From an uncultured Bacteroidota bacterium (GTDB taxonomy: Bacteria; Bacteroidota; Bacteroidia; Chitinophagales; Chitinophagaceae), in assembly GCA_903825095.1 (NCBI GenBank), contig CAIJZF010000248.1, positions 13,393 to 77,392 on the forward strand: a stretch of 64,000 nucleotides of DNA. Direction: 5' to 3'. A model generated the notes under the pieces. The model was not told the DNA's origin, did not search any database, and saw nothing but the letters and a program-made list of their open reading frames with translations. The position numbers were made by a program, and so were the translations under genes. Below are positions 8,991-18,037 of the stretch, in pieces (the first letter of the stretch is position 1; the number at the start of each line of letters is the position of its first letter).

Positions 8991-9791
8991 ATGAATACAA
9001 GAGAATTTAAATGCGTAAAAATCCTTACAGATCTAATCGAAAACGAAGGTCTAATAGGTATTAAAACTAGTTTTGAAGATGAAGGAGCTTTATTTAATGA
9101 AACTGTTCGATTAAAAGAAATCTGTAATCAAGCTAAAACTAAAGTCACTTTAAAAATAGGTGGTCCTGAAGCAATTAGAGATTTAAAGGATGCTTCTATT
9201 ATTGGAGTAAAAGGATTAGTAGCACCTATGGTTGAGTCTGAATTTGGTCTTAAAAAGTTCATTCAAGCTACTCGAACATATATTCCTGAGGATGTTCGTT
9301 CATCACTTCAACTTAATGTTAATATTGAAACTATTACTGCTGTCCAAAATGCCACTGAAATGATCCATTCAGATGAAGCTAAAGAGTTATATGGAGTTAC
9401 TGTAGGACGAGTTGATTTAGTATCATCAATGGGTAAAGATCGTAGTTATGTTAATAGTAAAGAAGTACTAGACATGGCTCGTTCTGTATTTACAAATGCA
9501 AAACGTAAGGGACTTAAAGCATGTTTAGGTGGAGCTGTATCAATTGATTCATTAGATTTCTTAAAAACATTACATTCAGAAGGGTTATTAGATAAATTTG
9601 AAACACGTTATTGCATTTTTGATCCATCTGTGTCTTTAAAAAACTTATCTAGAGCATTATCTAAAGCCCAAATGTTTGAATATGAATGGTTAAGTGCCAA
9701 AAATGAATATTATACAACATTAGCTAATCAAGATATTAAACGAATCCACATGATCCAGGATAGAATTAACCAATCAGTTTCTTTTAAATAA
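8991..9791 (+). CDS. HpcH/HpaI aldolase / citrate-lyase-beta-like protein
   Basis: A 266-residue TIM-barrel-type protein. Seen: 'VTLKIGGPEAIRDL', 'LVAPMVESEFGLKKF' (the P-M-V-E-S metal-site segment of this family), 'NVNIETITAV' and 'VTVGRVDLV'. Members cleave or form C-C bonds with pyruvate- or acetyl-type donors. This copy lies in the sugar cassette, so I infer a carbon-branch or keto-sugar step. The stop codon overlaps the next start by one base. Confidence 0.85.
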   Translation: MNTREFKCVKILTDLIENEGLIGIKTSFEDEGALFNETVRLKEICNQAKTKVTLKIGGPEAIRDLKDASIIGVKGLVAPMVESEFGLKKFIQATRTYIPEDVRSSLQLNVNIETITAVQNATEMIHSDEAKELYGVTVGRVDLVSSMGKDRSYVNSKEVLDMARSVFTNAKRKGLKACLGGAVSIDSLDFLKTLHSEGLLDKFETRYCIFDPSVSLKNLSRALSKAQMFEYEWLSAKNEYYTTLANQDIKRIHMIQDRINQSVSFK

Positions 9792-10426
9792 TGGATGTAC
9801 TTGTTACTGGTGGGTCAAGAGGAATCGGAAAGGCCATTGTAGATTTATTTACTACTAATGGTCATTCCGTTTATTCTCCTACTAGAAAAGAATTAAATTT
9901 ATCTCAACCTATAAAGTTAGATAAATGTGAATTTGATATTGTTATTAATTGTGCTGGGATTAATCCTATCAAAAAATTAAAGGATATATCTGATGATGAA
10001 GTAATGCGAGTAAATTACTATTCTCCTTTAGAAATTATTCAACAATGTATTCCATATATGGTAAATAATCATTATGGAAGAATAATTAATATTGGAAGCA
10101 TTTGGATTGACCTTATAAAACCAGGAAGATTAGCTTACAGTGCAAGTAAAAATGCTCTTCATTCTTTAACAAAATCTATCACTGCTGAATTTGGCTATCA
10201 CAATATTCTTTCAAACACCATATCCCCAGGATTTATTGAAACAGATTTAACTTATCAAAATAATTCCCCAGAACAATTGGATTCATTAGCCTGCGAAATT
10301 CCATTAGGAAGACTAGGAACCCCAGAAGAAGTAGCAAAATTAGCTTATCAACTCACAATAGATAACAATTACATAAGTGGTCAAAATATTATAATAGACG
10401 GAGGTTATTCATGCACAGCATATTAG
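9791..10426 (+). CDS. Short-chain dehydrogenase/reductase
   Basis: A 211-residue classical SDR. Seen: TGGSRGIGKAI (the TGxxxGxG cofactor loop), NCAG, the catalytic Ser region in 'INIGSIW', YSASK catalytic motif, and 'SPGFIETDL'. It probably reduces a keto group of a sugar or cyclitol intermediate using NAD(P)H. It is slightly short for the family but has all core motifs. It overlaps the dehydroquinate-synthase-like gene by 16 bases, indicating coupling. Confidence 0.88.
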   Translation: MDVLVTGGSRGIGKAIVDLFTTNGHSVYSPTRKELNLSQPIKLDKCEFDIVINCAGINPIKKLKDISDDEVMRVNYYSPLEIIQQCIPYMVNNHYGRIINIGSIWIDLIKPGRLAYSASKNALHSLTKSITAEFGYHNILSNTISPGFIETDLTYQNNSPEQLDSLACEIPLGRLGTPEEVAKLAYQLTIDNNYISGQNIIIDGGYSCTAY

Positions 10427-11427
10427 AAATCAAATCAAAAATATCAGATTATAAATTAAGTTTTGTTGATACAATACAAGAAATAGAACATCATATTGAT
10501 CAACCAAATACTATTACATTTATTGATGATAATGTAAATAAACTTTATCCATCTTTACAACGAGATAATAATATTATATTAATTAGTTCTGAGGCAGTTA
10601 AAAGTTATACTGGTACTGCTAGAGTATTACAAAATTTAACAGAACGTAGAGCCAATACACAAACTAAATTAGTAGTAATTGGTGGTGGTATCCTCCAAGA
10701 CATTGTAGGATTTTGCGCTTCAGTTTATTGTAGAGGAATTCAATATACACTTATTCCAACCACACTTTTAGCCCAAGCTGATAGTTGTGTTGGGGGTAAA
10801 ACTTCTATTAATTTTGTAGATCGAAAAAATATAATCGGTACTTTTTATCCACCTACAGATATTATAGTTTATCCTAAATTTACTCAAACTCTTTCTAAAT
10901 TAGACTATACTAGTGGGTTAGGAGAAATTTATAAATTCCATATATTACAAAATAAAATACTTGATTTTGATTCTACATCATCTATAGAATATATGATTCA
11001 TGATGGATTAAAGTACAAAATTGATATTTTATCTAGAGATGAATTTGATAAAGGTGAACGTAAATTCTTAAATTTTGGTCATACTTTTGGACATGCTTTA
11101 GAATCAACATCTGAAAATATTATTCCTCATGGTATAGCTGTTATTATAGGAAGTATGATAGCAGTAATGATATCTAAAGAATTAGGTTATGGTGTTTCTA
11201 ATTATGATTCTATTATTGAAAAAGGCATATCATTAATAAAAAGTAATAACTTATCGTTCAAACAAGAATGGTTTGACTTAGATTCACTTTTAGAAATCAT
11301 TCAATCAGATAAAAAAAGTACAGGTAAATTAACAATGGTTTTAATAAATAATAAACCGTTCTTGGAAGATATAGAAGATATTAGTATATTAATAAAAGTT
11401 TTAAAACAAGTTTATGAGGTTATCTGA
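10411..11427 (+). CDS. 3-dehydroquinate-synthase-like sugar cyclase
   Basis: A 338-residue NAD- and metal-dependent protein of the AroB / 2-deoxy-scyllo-inosose synthase superfamily. Seen: 'IGGGILQDIVGF' (NAD), 'PTTLLAQADSCVGGKTSIN', and the metal ligands in GEIYKF, 'HTFGHALES' and 'PHGIAV'. Because it sits in a glycan cassette rather than with shikimate genes, I infer a cyclisation or elimination on a sugar phosphate or keto acid. Overlaps both neighbours (16 and 14 bases). Confidence 0.88.
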   Translation: MHSILEIKSKISDYKLSFVDTIQEIEHHIDQPNTITFIDDNVNKLYPSLQRDNNIILISSEAVKSYTGTARVLQNLTERRANTQTKLVVIGGGILQDIVGFCASVYCRGIQYTLIPTTLLAQADSCVGGKTSINFVDRKNIIGTFYPPTDIIVYPKFTQTLSKLDYTSGLGEIYKFHILQNKILDFDSTSSIEYMIHDGLKYKIDILSRDEFDKGERKFLNFGHTFGHALESTSENIIPHGIAVIIGSMIAVMISKELGYGVSNYDSIIEKGISLIKSNNLSFKQEWFDLDSLLEIIQSDKKSTGKLTMVLINNKPFLEDIEDISILIKVLKQVYEVI

Positions 11428-13141
11428 TTATGTTATTCAATTCCTAAGAGACAAGTATGGAATTGATACAGTTTTTACTGTATCCGGTGGAGGGTGTATA
11501 TTTTTAATTGATTCTTTAGGTACGACTGAGGGAGTAAATTATGTAGCTACTCATCATGAGCAAGCCGCAGCATTGGCTGCGGAGGGTTATGCCCGAATGA
11601 ATAATAAACTAGGAGCTTGTATTGTTACAAGTGGGCCTGGAGCTACCAATGCTATAACTGGAACTCTATGTAATTGGCTAGATTCAATTCCTGTAATTTA
11701 CATCAGTGGTCAAGTTAATAAAGAAATGACTACAAACTATACAGGTTTACCTTTAAGACAATTAGGTGACCAAGAGTTTAATGTCATTGAATCAGTAAAA
11801 AATATAACTAAATATGCTGTGCAAATAAACGATGTATCTGAAATTAGATACCATTTAGAAAAAGCATGCGATTTAGCCATCTCTGGAAGACCCGGGCCCG
11901 TTTGGCTTGACATCCCATTAAATATCCAATCAGCAAATATTGAACCGTATGAATTAATAGGATGGGAAAATAATTTAACATCTCCTATACCATCTCAATT
12001 TGAAATTGATTCTTTATTAGAAAAATGGAATCAAGCTAAAAAACCATTAATGATTGTAGGTAATGGGATTAGATTAAGCGGAGGTATAGAAGAATTATAT
12101 AACCTACTAAACAAAACCAACCTACCCGTAATATCAGCTGTTAATGGAAATGATATTGTAAATAGTGATTATGAACATTATTGTGGTCGATTTGGAACAC
12201 ATGCCCAGATTGGAGCGAATAATATTTTAAGTGAGTGTGATTTTCTTTTGACTGTAGGTAGTAGATTATATGTTAGACAAACTGGGTATAATTTTGAAGG
12301 ATTTGCTAAACAAGCTTATAAAGTTCATATTGATATAGATGAAAATGAATTAAATAAACCAACTTTATTTACAGACCTAAAAATTCATTCAGATGCTAAA
12401 GAGTTTTTAAAATTATTAAACTCTCAAGATTTACCTGAAACAAATTTAGATTGGTTAGATGAATGTTTTGAATGGTCTTGTGTACCTAAAGTATTGCCTA
12501 AACATAGAAATAAAACTAAATATGCTAGTCATTATGCCTTCATAGAAGAATTATCTAATATTATACCCCAAGACTACCATATTGTAACAAGTGATGGATC
12601 AGCAAATGTAGTCACAATGCAGGTTATGAGTTTAAAAGGTAATCAAAGATTAATCACCAATACAGGATGTGCACCCATGGGTTATGGATTACCAGCAGCA
12701 TTAGGAGCGGCGACACATCATAAAGTAGTTTGTATTGAAGGTGATGGTAGTTTACATTTAAATATTCATGAGTTACAAACCATGAAACATTATAACCTAC
12801 CTATTAAACTTATCTTACTTAATAATGATGGTTATACTTCAATTAAAATATCCCAAAAAACATTCTTTAATGGACGTTTTGTAGCATCTGAAAAAAATAG
12901 TGGTGTATCATTTCCAAATTTTGAAAAAGTAATTAAAGCATATGATTTACCATATTATAGTATTAAAGACAACCAAAATATTCATCCTACATTAGAAGAA
13001 TTTCTAACATATGAAGGTCCTGCTGTTTTAGAAGTATTTACTGATCCTGAAGAGTTTCATGAGCCTAAAGTAGTAGCTAAATTAGGAGAAGATGGTAAAT
13101 TTATTCCTGGAGAATTAAAAAATATACAATGGATAGACTAA
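11414..13141 (+). CDS. Thiamine-diphosphate enzyme, acetolactate-synthase-like
   Basis: A 575-residue, three-domain ThDP enzyme. The catalytic Glu49 lies in 'THHEQAAALAAEGYAR', 'TSGPGATNAITG' follows in the Pyr domain, and the ThDP/Mg motif GDG starts near residue 443 and ends with NN about 25 residues later. Length equals that of acetolactate synthases. In sugar clusters such enzymes add a two-carbon unit from pyruvate to a 4-keto sugar (YerE in yersiniose synthesis is the known case). With an E1-type dehydrase in the same locus a branched sugar is plausible, but this is inference. Confidence 0.9.
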   Translation: MRLSDYVIQFLRDKYGIDTVFTVSGGGCIFLIDSLGTTEGVNYVATHHEQAAALAAEGYARMNNKLGACIVTSGPGATNAITGTLCNWLDSIPVIYISGQVNKEMTTNYTGLPLRQLGDQEFNVIESVKNITKYAVQINDVSEIRYHLEKACDLAISGRPGPVWLDIPLNIQSANIEPYELIGWENNLTSPIPSQFEIDSLLEKWNQAKKPLMIVGNGIRLSGGIEELYNLLNKTNLPVISAVNGNDIVNSDYEHYCGRFGTHAQIGANNILSECDFLLTVGSRLYVRQTGYNFEGFAKQAYKVHIDIDENELNKPTLFTDLKIHSDAKEFLKLLNSQDLPETNLDWLDECFEWSCVPKVLPKHRNKTKYASHYAFIEELSNIIPQDYHIVTSDGSANVVTMQVMSLKGNQRLITNTGCAPMGYGLPAALGAATHHKVVCIEGDGSLHLNIHELQTMKHYNLPIKLILLNNDGYTSIKISQKTFFNGRFVASEKNSGVSFPNFEKVIKAYDLPYYSIKDNQNIHPTLEEFLTYEGPAVLEVFTDPEEFHEPKVVAKLGEDGKFIPGELKNIQWID

Positions 13142-13923
13142 AAATATTAATCACTGGAGGGAACGGTTATATAGCAAAAAGTATATATTCTGCATTATGT
13201 GAAAAATATGATATAACATTAATATCTAGAACTGATCTTGATATGACTCGAAGAGAAGAAGTTCAATATTATTTTAAAGATAAATACTTTGATACGGTAA
13301 TCCATACCGCTGTAAGAGGGGGTAGTAGATTAAACCCACTTGAGGGACCAGATGTTGTGCTTACAAATCTTCTGATGTATGATAATCTAATACGTTGTAG
13401 AGATAAATTTAATCGATTAATCCATTTTGGATCAGGTGCTGAGGATAAAGCTGATGGTCCATATGGATTTAGTAAATATATTATAAATCAATTAATAAAA
13501 CTAGATCCTAGGAGTGTAAATGTAAAAATATATGCTGTATTTGATGAAAATGAACTAGATACTAGATTTATTAAAAGCAACATCCTTAGATATATTAATC
13601 AAGAAGATATGGTTATCCATCAAGATAAAAAAATGGATTTCTTTTATATGAAAGATTTAATTTCATTAACGGAATGGCTTATTAATCAACGTGAAGATGA
13701 ATTTCCTATACAAACTGTTAACTGTAGTTATTTAGAAAATTATACTTTAACTCAAGTTGCTGGGATTATTAATTCATTAAATGATTATAAAGTAAACATT
13801 AAAATAGAAAATGAAGAGCAAGGAGATGATTATTGTGATATACATCCAATAATGCCTTTCAATTTAATAGGGTTAGAACAAGGAATCAAAGAAATATATA
13901 ACAATTTAAAACCACAAAAATAA
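13129..13923 (+). CDS. NAD-dependent epimerase/dehydratase family protein
   Basis: A 264-residue extended SDR with ITGGNGYIAKSI, 'VIHTAVRGGSRLN', 'HFGSGAE' and catalytic YGFSK. It is shorter than the other epimerases in the locus. It overlaps the ThDP enzyme gene by 13 bases and ends 6 bases before the methyltransferase, so it closes the five-gene cassette. It probably performs the final keto reduction or epimerisation of the activated sugar. Confidence 0.86.
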   Translation: MDRLKILITGGNGYIAKSIYSALCEKYDITLISRTDLDMTRREEVQYYFKDKYFDTVIHTAVRGGSRLNPLEGPDVVLTNLLMYDNLIRCRDKFNRLIHFGSGAEDKADGPYGFSKYIINQLIKLDPRSVNVKIYAVFDENELDTRFIKSNILRYINQEDMVIHQDKKMDFFYMKDLISLTEWLINQREDEFPIQTVNCSYLENYTLTQVAGIINSLNDYKVNIKIENEEQGDDYCDIHPIMPFNLIGLEQGIKEIYNNLKPQK

Positions 13924-13929
13924 AAAACA

Positions 13930-14688
13930 ATGATTAAATTTTTAAAAACAAACAACAAAAATAATTCCTATGAGGAAGGAATTGAATTATCACAATTAGC
14001 TAATTTATATGAGACAGATAAAGGAACAGCTGATTCATTAAGTCTATCATGGGGTCATGATTTTCCTAATCATAAATGTATGCATTATACAAACACTTAT
14101 GAGAAGTATATGATTCCAAAACGAAACGAATCAATTAGTATGCTTGAGATTGGTGTATGTGATAAAAGATTCCCATATGCATCTATTAAAATGTGGATGA
14201 GTTATTTTAAAGATGTAGATTTCTATGCTGTAGATAATTTTTGGGGTCATAAAATTGGTGATAAAATAGACGACATAAAATCCCTTAATAACCAGGGGGT
14301 AAATTTTATTTATGCTGATCAAGGTAGTTTTGAAGATTGGGATGAATTAAACATAGAATATCCTAATAAATTTGATTTTATAATTGAAGATGGAAGTCAT
14401 TGGCCTAATCATATGGTAATTAGTTTATGGAAATCTATTGAAATAATGAAATCCGGTGGATATTATTTTATGGAGGATATTCAAAATCCATTAATATCAA
14501 GAGGATGGTTCCGTTATGATAATTCATTATTAGCTCAAGAGCTTCTAGAAGCATTATCAACTAAGAAATTTGAATCCCTTTTTCTTAATGACCAACAAAA
14601 TAAAGATATTCAAGAAAATTTTGAATTTGTAGATTTAATATTAGACCCAAATAAAATTAATTACTTAGCTGTATTTAGAAAAAAATAA
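13930..14688 (+). CDS. Class I SAM-dependent methyltransferase (sugar O-methyltransferase type)
   Basis: A 252-residue protein. 'LYETDKGT' and 'YEKYM' near the N-terminus, 'SMLEIGVCDKRFPYASIKMW' (SAM-binding loop), 'FYAVDNF', 'FDFIIEDGSHWPNHM' and 'GGYYFMEDI' match the macrocin/demethylmacrocin O-methyltransferase group, which methylates hydroxyls of deoxysugars in a metal-dependent way. It follows the sugar cassette after 6 bases and probably caps the glycan. Confidence 0.85.
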   Translation: MIKFLKTNNKNNSYEEGIELSQLANLYETDKGTADSLSLSWGHDFPNHKCMHYTNTYEKYMIPKRNESISMLEIGVCDKRFPYASIKMWMSYFKDVDFYAVDNFWGHKIGDKIDDIKSLNNQGVNFIYADQGSFEDWDELNIEYPNKFDFIIEDGSHWPNHMVISLWKSIEIMKSGGYYFMEDIQNPLISRGWFRYDNSLLAQELLEALSTKKFESLFLNDQQNKDIQENFEFVDLILDPNKINYLAVFRKK

Positions 14689-14696
14689 TATTACTT

Positions 14697-16019
14697 ATGA
14701 AAAAAATAACCTTTTGCATAGCATCCGCTAAAAACGAGAAGGAGTATACAACATTACTCCTTAATTCCCTTAAAAAAAACACCCAAATAGAAAACCATGA
14801 AATACTAATCTTCTTAGACTCAGATAATCAAAATTCTTATGAACGTTTCCTTGAATTCCAGTCAACTATGCCTAATTTAAAAATTCATAGAAACACAAAT
14901 GAATTTCCTATAGGTGGGCAACGTAACATATCAATCATGTTTCATAACGCTTCTAATCCCATTGTTTGTTATTTACAATCTGATATGGTTGCTGGTAAAG
15001 ATTTAGATAAGCATATCTTAAAAAATATAGATAAAAATACAGTACTTTCATGTGCTCGAATTGAACCACCATTACATCCTGGATCACCTGAAAAAATTGT
15101 AAAAGATTTTGGAATTACACCAGATGAATTTAAATTTGATGAATTTGATAAATTCGTAAATGAATTGCAAAAAGAAAATCGACCAAATATGGATGGTCAT
15201 TTTGCTCCATTTGCAGTTTATAAAGATACTTGGTTTGAACAACTAGGTGGTTTTGATACCCAATTCAGATGCTCAAGAGAAGATTCAGATATGATTCTAA
15301 GAATGAAAATGTTAGGTTTAAATACTATTCAATCTTGGAATGCTTGTGTTTACCACTTTACATGCGTTTCCAGTAGAGGCCATGATTGGTTCCAACAAAC
15401 TGATTCAGCTGATAAAAAAAACATGTTACAATCTAAAGCAGACCAAGAAGAATTAAAACGATTTATTCGTAAATGGGGATTCTTTGGACATGAATATAAA
15501 CCTAAATTTAATACATCATTATTTATTGATATTAATACTGGGGTAGATTTAAATATTCTTAAATATATAGAGCCATATTTTAATAAAGTATACATTAATG
15601 ATTTAGATGTGGTTAATGAATTATATAATCAAACTAAATTTGATACTTATTATTACGCTAATAAAAGATGGAATTATACTACTCAACATTGGAATGAAAT
15701 AATTGAAGGTTTTAATCCTGTTGAATTTGGTGAAAGAATAATTTATACAAGTGATCTTGAAACCATATTATCAAATGATATCATAGTTTCAACCACAATG
15801 TATGATTTATTAAAAAACATCAATTCACAAGAAGTACAAGAGTTTATTATGAATAACAACAGTGTGTTTGAACAATTAACTGAACAAGAAAACTATCAAG
15901 GAAAATATAATGTTTATAACTTTGAAATAACAGTTAATCGACTTAATGATATAAATGTATTACATAAAAATGCTCTCCAATACCTTGTCCCAAAAGTGGA
16001 TACATACCCATTTAATTAA
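14697..16019 (+). CDS. Glycosyltransferase family 2 with C-terminal extension
   Basis: A 440-residue protein. The N-terminal GT-A domain has 'ITFCIASAKNEKEYTTLLLN', a donor-site 'LQSDMVAGKDL' (the metal motif reads QSDM, not a clear D-x-D), and the acceptor-side 'LGGFDTQFRCSREDSDMILR'. Residues about 270-440 form a separate domain without a family I recognise. It is the last gene of the glycan operon and lies 8 bases after the methyltransferase. Confidence 0.85.
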   Translation: MKKITFCIASAKNEKEYTTLLLNSLKKNTQIENHEILIFLDSDNQNSYERFLEFQSTMPNLKIHRNTNEFPIGGQRNISIMFHNASNPIVCYLQSDMVAGKDLDKHILKNIDKNTVLSCARIEPPLHPGSPEKIVKDFGITPDEFKFDEFDKFVNELQKENRPNMDGHFAPFAVYKDTWFEQLGGFDTQFRCSREDSDMILRMKMLGLNTIQSWNACVYHFTCVSSRGHDWFQQTDSADKKNMLQSKADQEELKRFIRKWGFFGHEYKPKFNTSLFIDINTGVDLNILKYIEPYFNKVYINDLDVVNELYNQTKFDTYYYANKRWNYTTQHWNEIIEGFNPVEFGERIIYTSDLETILSNDIIVSTTMYDLLKNINSQEVQEFIMNNNSVFEQLTEQENYQGKYNVYNFEITVNRLNDINVLHKNALQYLVPKVDTYPFN

Positions 16020-16025
16020 TAAACT

Positions 16026-16202
16026 ATGAAATCATATATTTATTACAACAAATTTGATTCAAAACAAGAACCACAAGGTAAATTTCAAGCTATTAATTTA
16101 GAGGATGCAACTGAAATTGCAGCACATATTAAACAAATGCCTGTGAATGAGTTTTTAACAGTATTTACAATCGAGGAATGGAAGAAAACTTTAAAAAAAT
16201 AA
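16026..16202 (+). CDS. Small hypothetical protein, 58 residues
   Basis: Starts 6 bases after the glycosyltransferase stop with the A-rich context seen at most starts here. Begins MKSYIYYNKFDSKQEPQGKF and ends in a lysine-rich tail. It overlaps the next gene by 25 bases in another frame. No family recognised; coding is supported by spacing and composition only. Confidence 0.65.
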   Translation: MKSYIYYNKFDSKQEPQGKFQAINLEDATEIAAHIKQMPVNEFLTVFTIEEWKKTLKK

Positions 16203-16555
16203 GTGAAATATTGGGCTCTAAAGTAATAATAGAGGAAAACCCCAAATCAGCTAAAAAGAAAGATGAAAGGTTTTTTATGGCTTTGCTTGAACAGTTATGT
16301 CAAATAGAAGCTACAGAAGCTATTTTATCAACAGTGGGTATTACAGTAGATAATAGTGAAAATCCATCACACAAATCAATTGAAATGCTGATGAACTCCC
16401 ATTATGGTGAAATGAAAACAGCAATTATTTTATGGTGGGTGTTTGATAGCTTATCCCCAGATGGAGATGTTTATCCGTTAGTTGATGAGGAAGGAAAAAA
16501 ACACATTATCAAAACACCAACCCAATTATTCAAATTTATAAAAAAATATGATTGA
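16178..16555 (+). CDS. Hypothetical protein, 125 residues
   Basis: A mixed helical soluble protein with no recognised motif. It overlaps the upstream small gene by 25 bases and the downstream zinc-finger gene by 8 bases, so it belongs to a tightly packed operon with DNA/RNA-related genes. Confidence 0.75.
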   Translation: MEENFKKISEILGSKVIIEENPKSAKKKDERFFMALLEQLCQIEATEAILSTVGITVDNSENPSHKSIEMLMNSHYGEMKTAIILWWVFDSLSPDGDVYPLVDEEGKKHIIKTPTQLFKFIKKYD

Positions 16556-16865
16556 AGAAAGAACATGTGTAAAATGTAGAGAGGCAATTAACCCACTACG
16601 TTTGAAAGCATTACCAACAGCAAAAACCTGTGTTGAATGTTCAACTACAGGAGCAAAACGAGGAGTACCAATGATGTATGGTGAAAAAGACCATACGTGG
16701 ACAGATATGGTAATCATGGAACCAGAAGAATACGATCGCTTTGAAAAATTAAACAATCAAAAAGCATCATTTGATACACTAGACAAAACAGAAATGAATA
16801 CAGATGGTGACGATGATATGGATGTTTGGGACAACACATTACTTGACGGGTTAGAAGATTTGTAA
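16548..16865 (+). CDS. DksA/TraR-type C4 zinc-finger protein
   Basis: A 105-residue protein with an N-terminal C4 finger: CVKCREAINPLRLKALP followed by TCVEC, the DksA/TraR pattern with its typical 'RL-ALP' spacer. The rest is acidic, with a stretch of Asp/Asn near residue 90. TraR-like proteins act on RNA polymerase, and a small phage version could tune host transcription; the role is inferred. It abuts the next gene with no gap. Confidence 0.83.
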   Translation: MIEERTCVKCREAINPLRLKALPTAKTCVECSTTGAKRGVPMMYGEKDHTWTDMVIMEPEEYDRFEKLNNQKASFDTLDKTEMNTDGDDDMDVWDNTLLDGLEDL

Positions 16866-17513
16866 ATGGCATACCCAAAACCTATATCAAAAGAGGATTG
16901 TTTACGAGCAATGAAACAAACCCGCTCAATTAAAGCGGCTGCTCGTTACTTAAATTGTTCATACCAACATTTGAAACCGTTTATGAAAGCCTACAAGGAC
17001 GAGGAAACGGGTGTATCGCTGTTTGACATGCATAAAAATCAATGTGGTAAGGGCATTCCAAAATTCATAAGTGATGCCTCAAAGAAACACCCCGCAATTG
17101 AGGATATCGTCAATGGAACCGCAGATGCTAATTCATTCTCTCCAGATAAATTAAAATTCAAGTTAATTGAAGGTGGTCATATGATTGAGCAGTGCTATTG
17201 GTGCAGTTATGATGATAGAAGGGATGTGGATGGAAAATCACCTTTGATTATGTTCTTTAAAGATGGTAACAAACACAACTTTCGGGATGGAAACTGTCAA
17301 TTATCGTGTTATAACTGCTATTTTCTGCGCTTAGGCAACGTGTTTACTGAACGTGACATGGAGTCATTGGAAGGTCATCAAACGGTTTATAAAACGACTG
17401 AAATGGTTGATTTTCAAATGGATGAATATCAAAAACGTAAGCTACAAGAACTTGGTTTATGGGAAACAAAAGTAGAAGATGACCCATATTCTTTAGTTTC
17501 GAGGAAAAAGTAA
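16866..17513 (+). CDS. HTH plus HNH-like nuclease domain protein
   Basis: A 215-residue protein. Residues about 19-42 (RSIKAAARYLNCSYQHLKPF) form a helix-turn-helix. Residues about 108-160 have the two C-x-x-C pairs of an HNH nuclease: CYWC and, later, 'CQLSCYNCYFL', with 'FFKDGNKHNFRDGN' between. The central catalytic histidines are less clear than in standard HNH enzymes, so activity is doubtful. Homing endonucleases and phage regulators both use this layout. Confidence 0.72.
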   Translation: MAYPKPISKEDCLRAMKQTRSIKAAARYLNCSYQHLKPFMKAYKDEETGVSLFDMHKNQCGKGIPKFISDASKKHPAIEDIVNGTADANSFSPDKLKFKLIEGGHMIEQCYWCSYDDRRDVDGKSPLIMFFKDGNKHNFRDGNCQLSCYNCYFLRLGNVFTERDMESLEGHQTVYKTTEMVDFQMDEYQKRKLQELGLWETKVEDDPYSLVSRKK

Positions 17514-17522
17514 TATTTATCA
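17513..17522 (+). promoter_or_regulatory. Late-type motif ATATTTATCA
   Basis: Matches the ATATTTAT(A/C)A box found upstream of structural genes later in the window. It lies 5 bases before the start of the 51-residue gene at 17528, closer than at most other sites, so its function as a promoter here is uncertain. Confidence 0.35.
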
Positions 17523-17527
17523 TCGAG

Positions 17528-17683
17528 ATGAAAAATAAAAAACATAGCCGATTAGTTAGAGACTACGATAAGCAGAAGGAAAAACATCTTGAGAAACTTG
17601 CGACAAAGATGTTGGAGAACGACGAAAAGATTAGTAAATTAAAGGGAAAGAACATAAGTACAAACTTTTTAGATTTATTTTAA
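17528..17683 (+). CDS. Small basic protein, 51 residues
   Basis: Lysine-rich (begins MKNKKHSRLVRDYDKQKEKH) and probably helical, ending 'STNFLDLF'. The aromatic/acidic C-terminus after a charged helix resembles short peptides that dock on a partner protein; in T4-like phages the late sigma factor and coactivator end in similar hydrophobic/acidic sliding-clamp-binding tails. That link is speculative. It ends one base before the next gene. Confidence 0.65.
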   Translation: MKNKKHSRLVRDYDKQKEKHLEKLATKMLENDEKISKLKGKNISTNFLDLF

Positions 17684-17684
17684 T

Positions 17685-17990
17685 ATGGCAACTGAAATTA
17701 GTGTATTCGACAGTGATGAATTTGAGGAATTAGTTGCCCAACGCGATTTAAGAATATCTAAAGCGTTAGTAGAAACAATTTTAAACAATTTAAAAGGCAG
17801 AAAACGCCACTTACATGCCCTATCTGTATTGATAGAGCAAGACCAAACAATTTACGACATAACAATCGACAGACAAGAATTTGTCCATACATTGGAACAA
17901 AACCTACCAATTTATGAAAAACATGAGTTGTATGAGGGATGTCAAGAAATAGTAAATGCAATCAAGTTTTTAAAAGAAAAGAAAAAATAA
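17685..17990 (+). CDS. Hypothetical protein, 101 residues
   Basis: A soluble, helix-rich protein with alternating acidic and basic patches and no recognised domain. Starts one base after the upstream stop. Its stop codon directly precedes the TTTGGC box of the promoter at 17991-18020. Confidence 0.75.
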   Translation: MATEISVFDSDEFEELVAQRDLRISKALVETILNNLKGRKRHLHALSVLIEQDQTIYDITIDRQEFVHTLEQNLPIYEKHELYEGCQEIVNAIKFLKEKKK

Positions 17991-18020
17991 TTTGGCTATT
18001 TGATCTTTTATTCGTATATT
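17991..18020 (+). promoter_or_regulatory. Promoter: TTTGGC, 20-base spacer, TTCGTATATT
   Basis: One of the best copies of the repeated element. TTCGTATATT is at 18011-18020, and a TTTG box ends exactly 20 bases before TATATT, the spacing of Bacteroidetes -33/-7 promoters. The ATG of the SWIM-finger gene follows 17 bases after the element. Confidence 0.75.
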
Positions 18021-18037
18021 CAAGCAAATAAAAGGTT

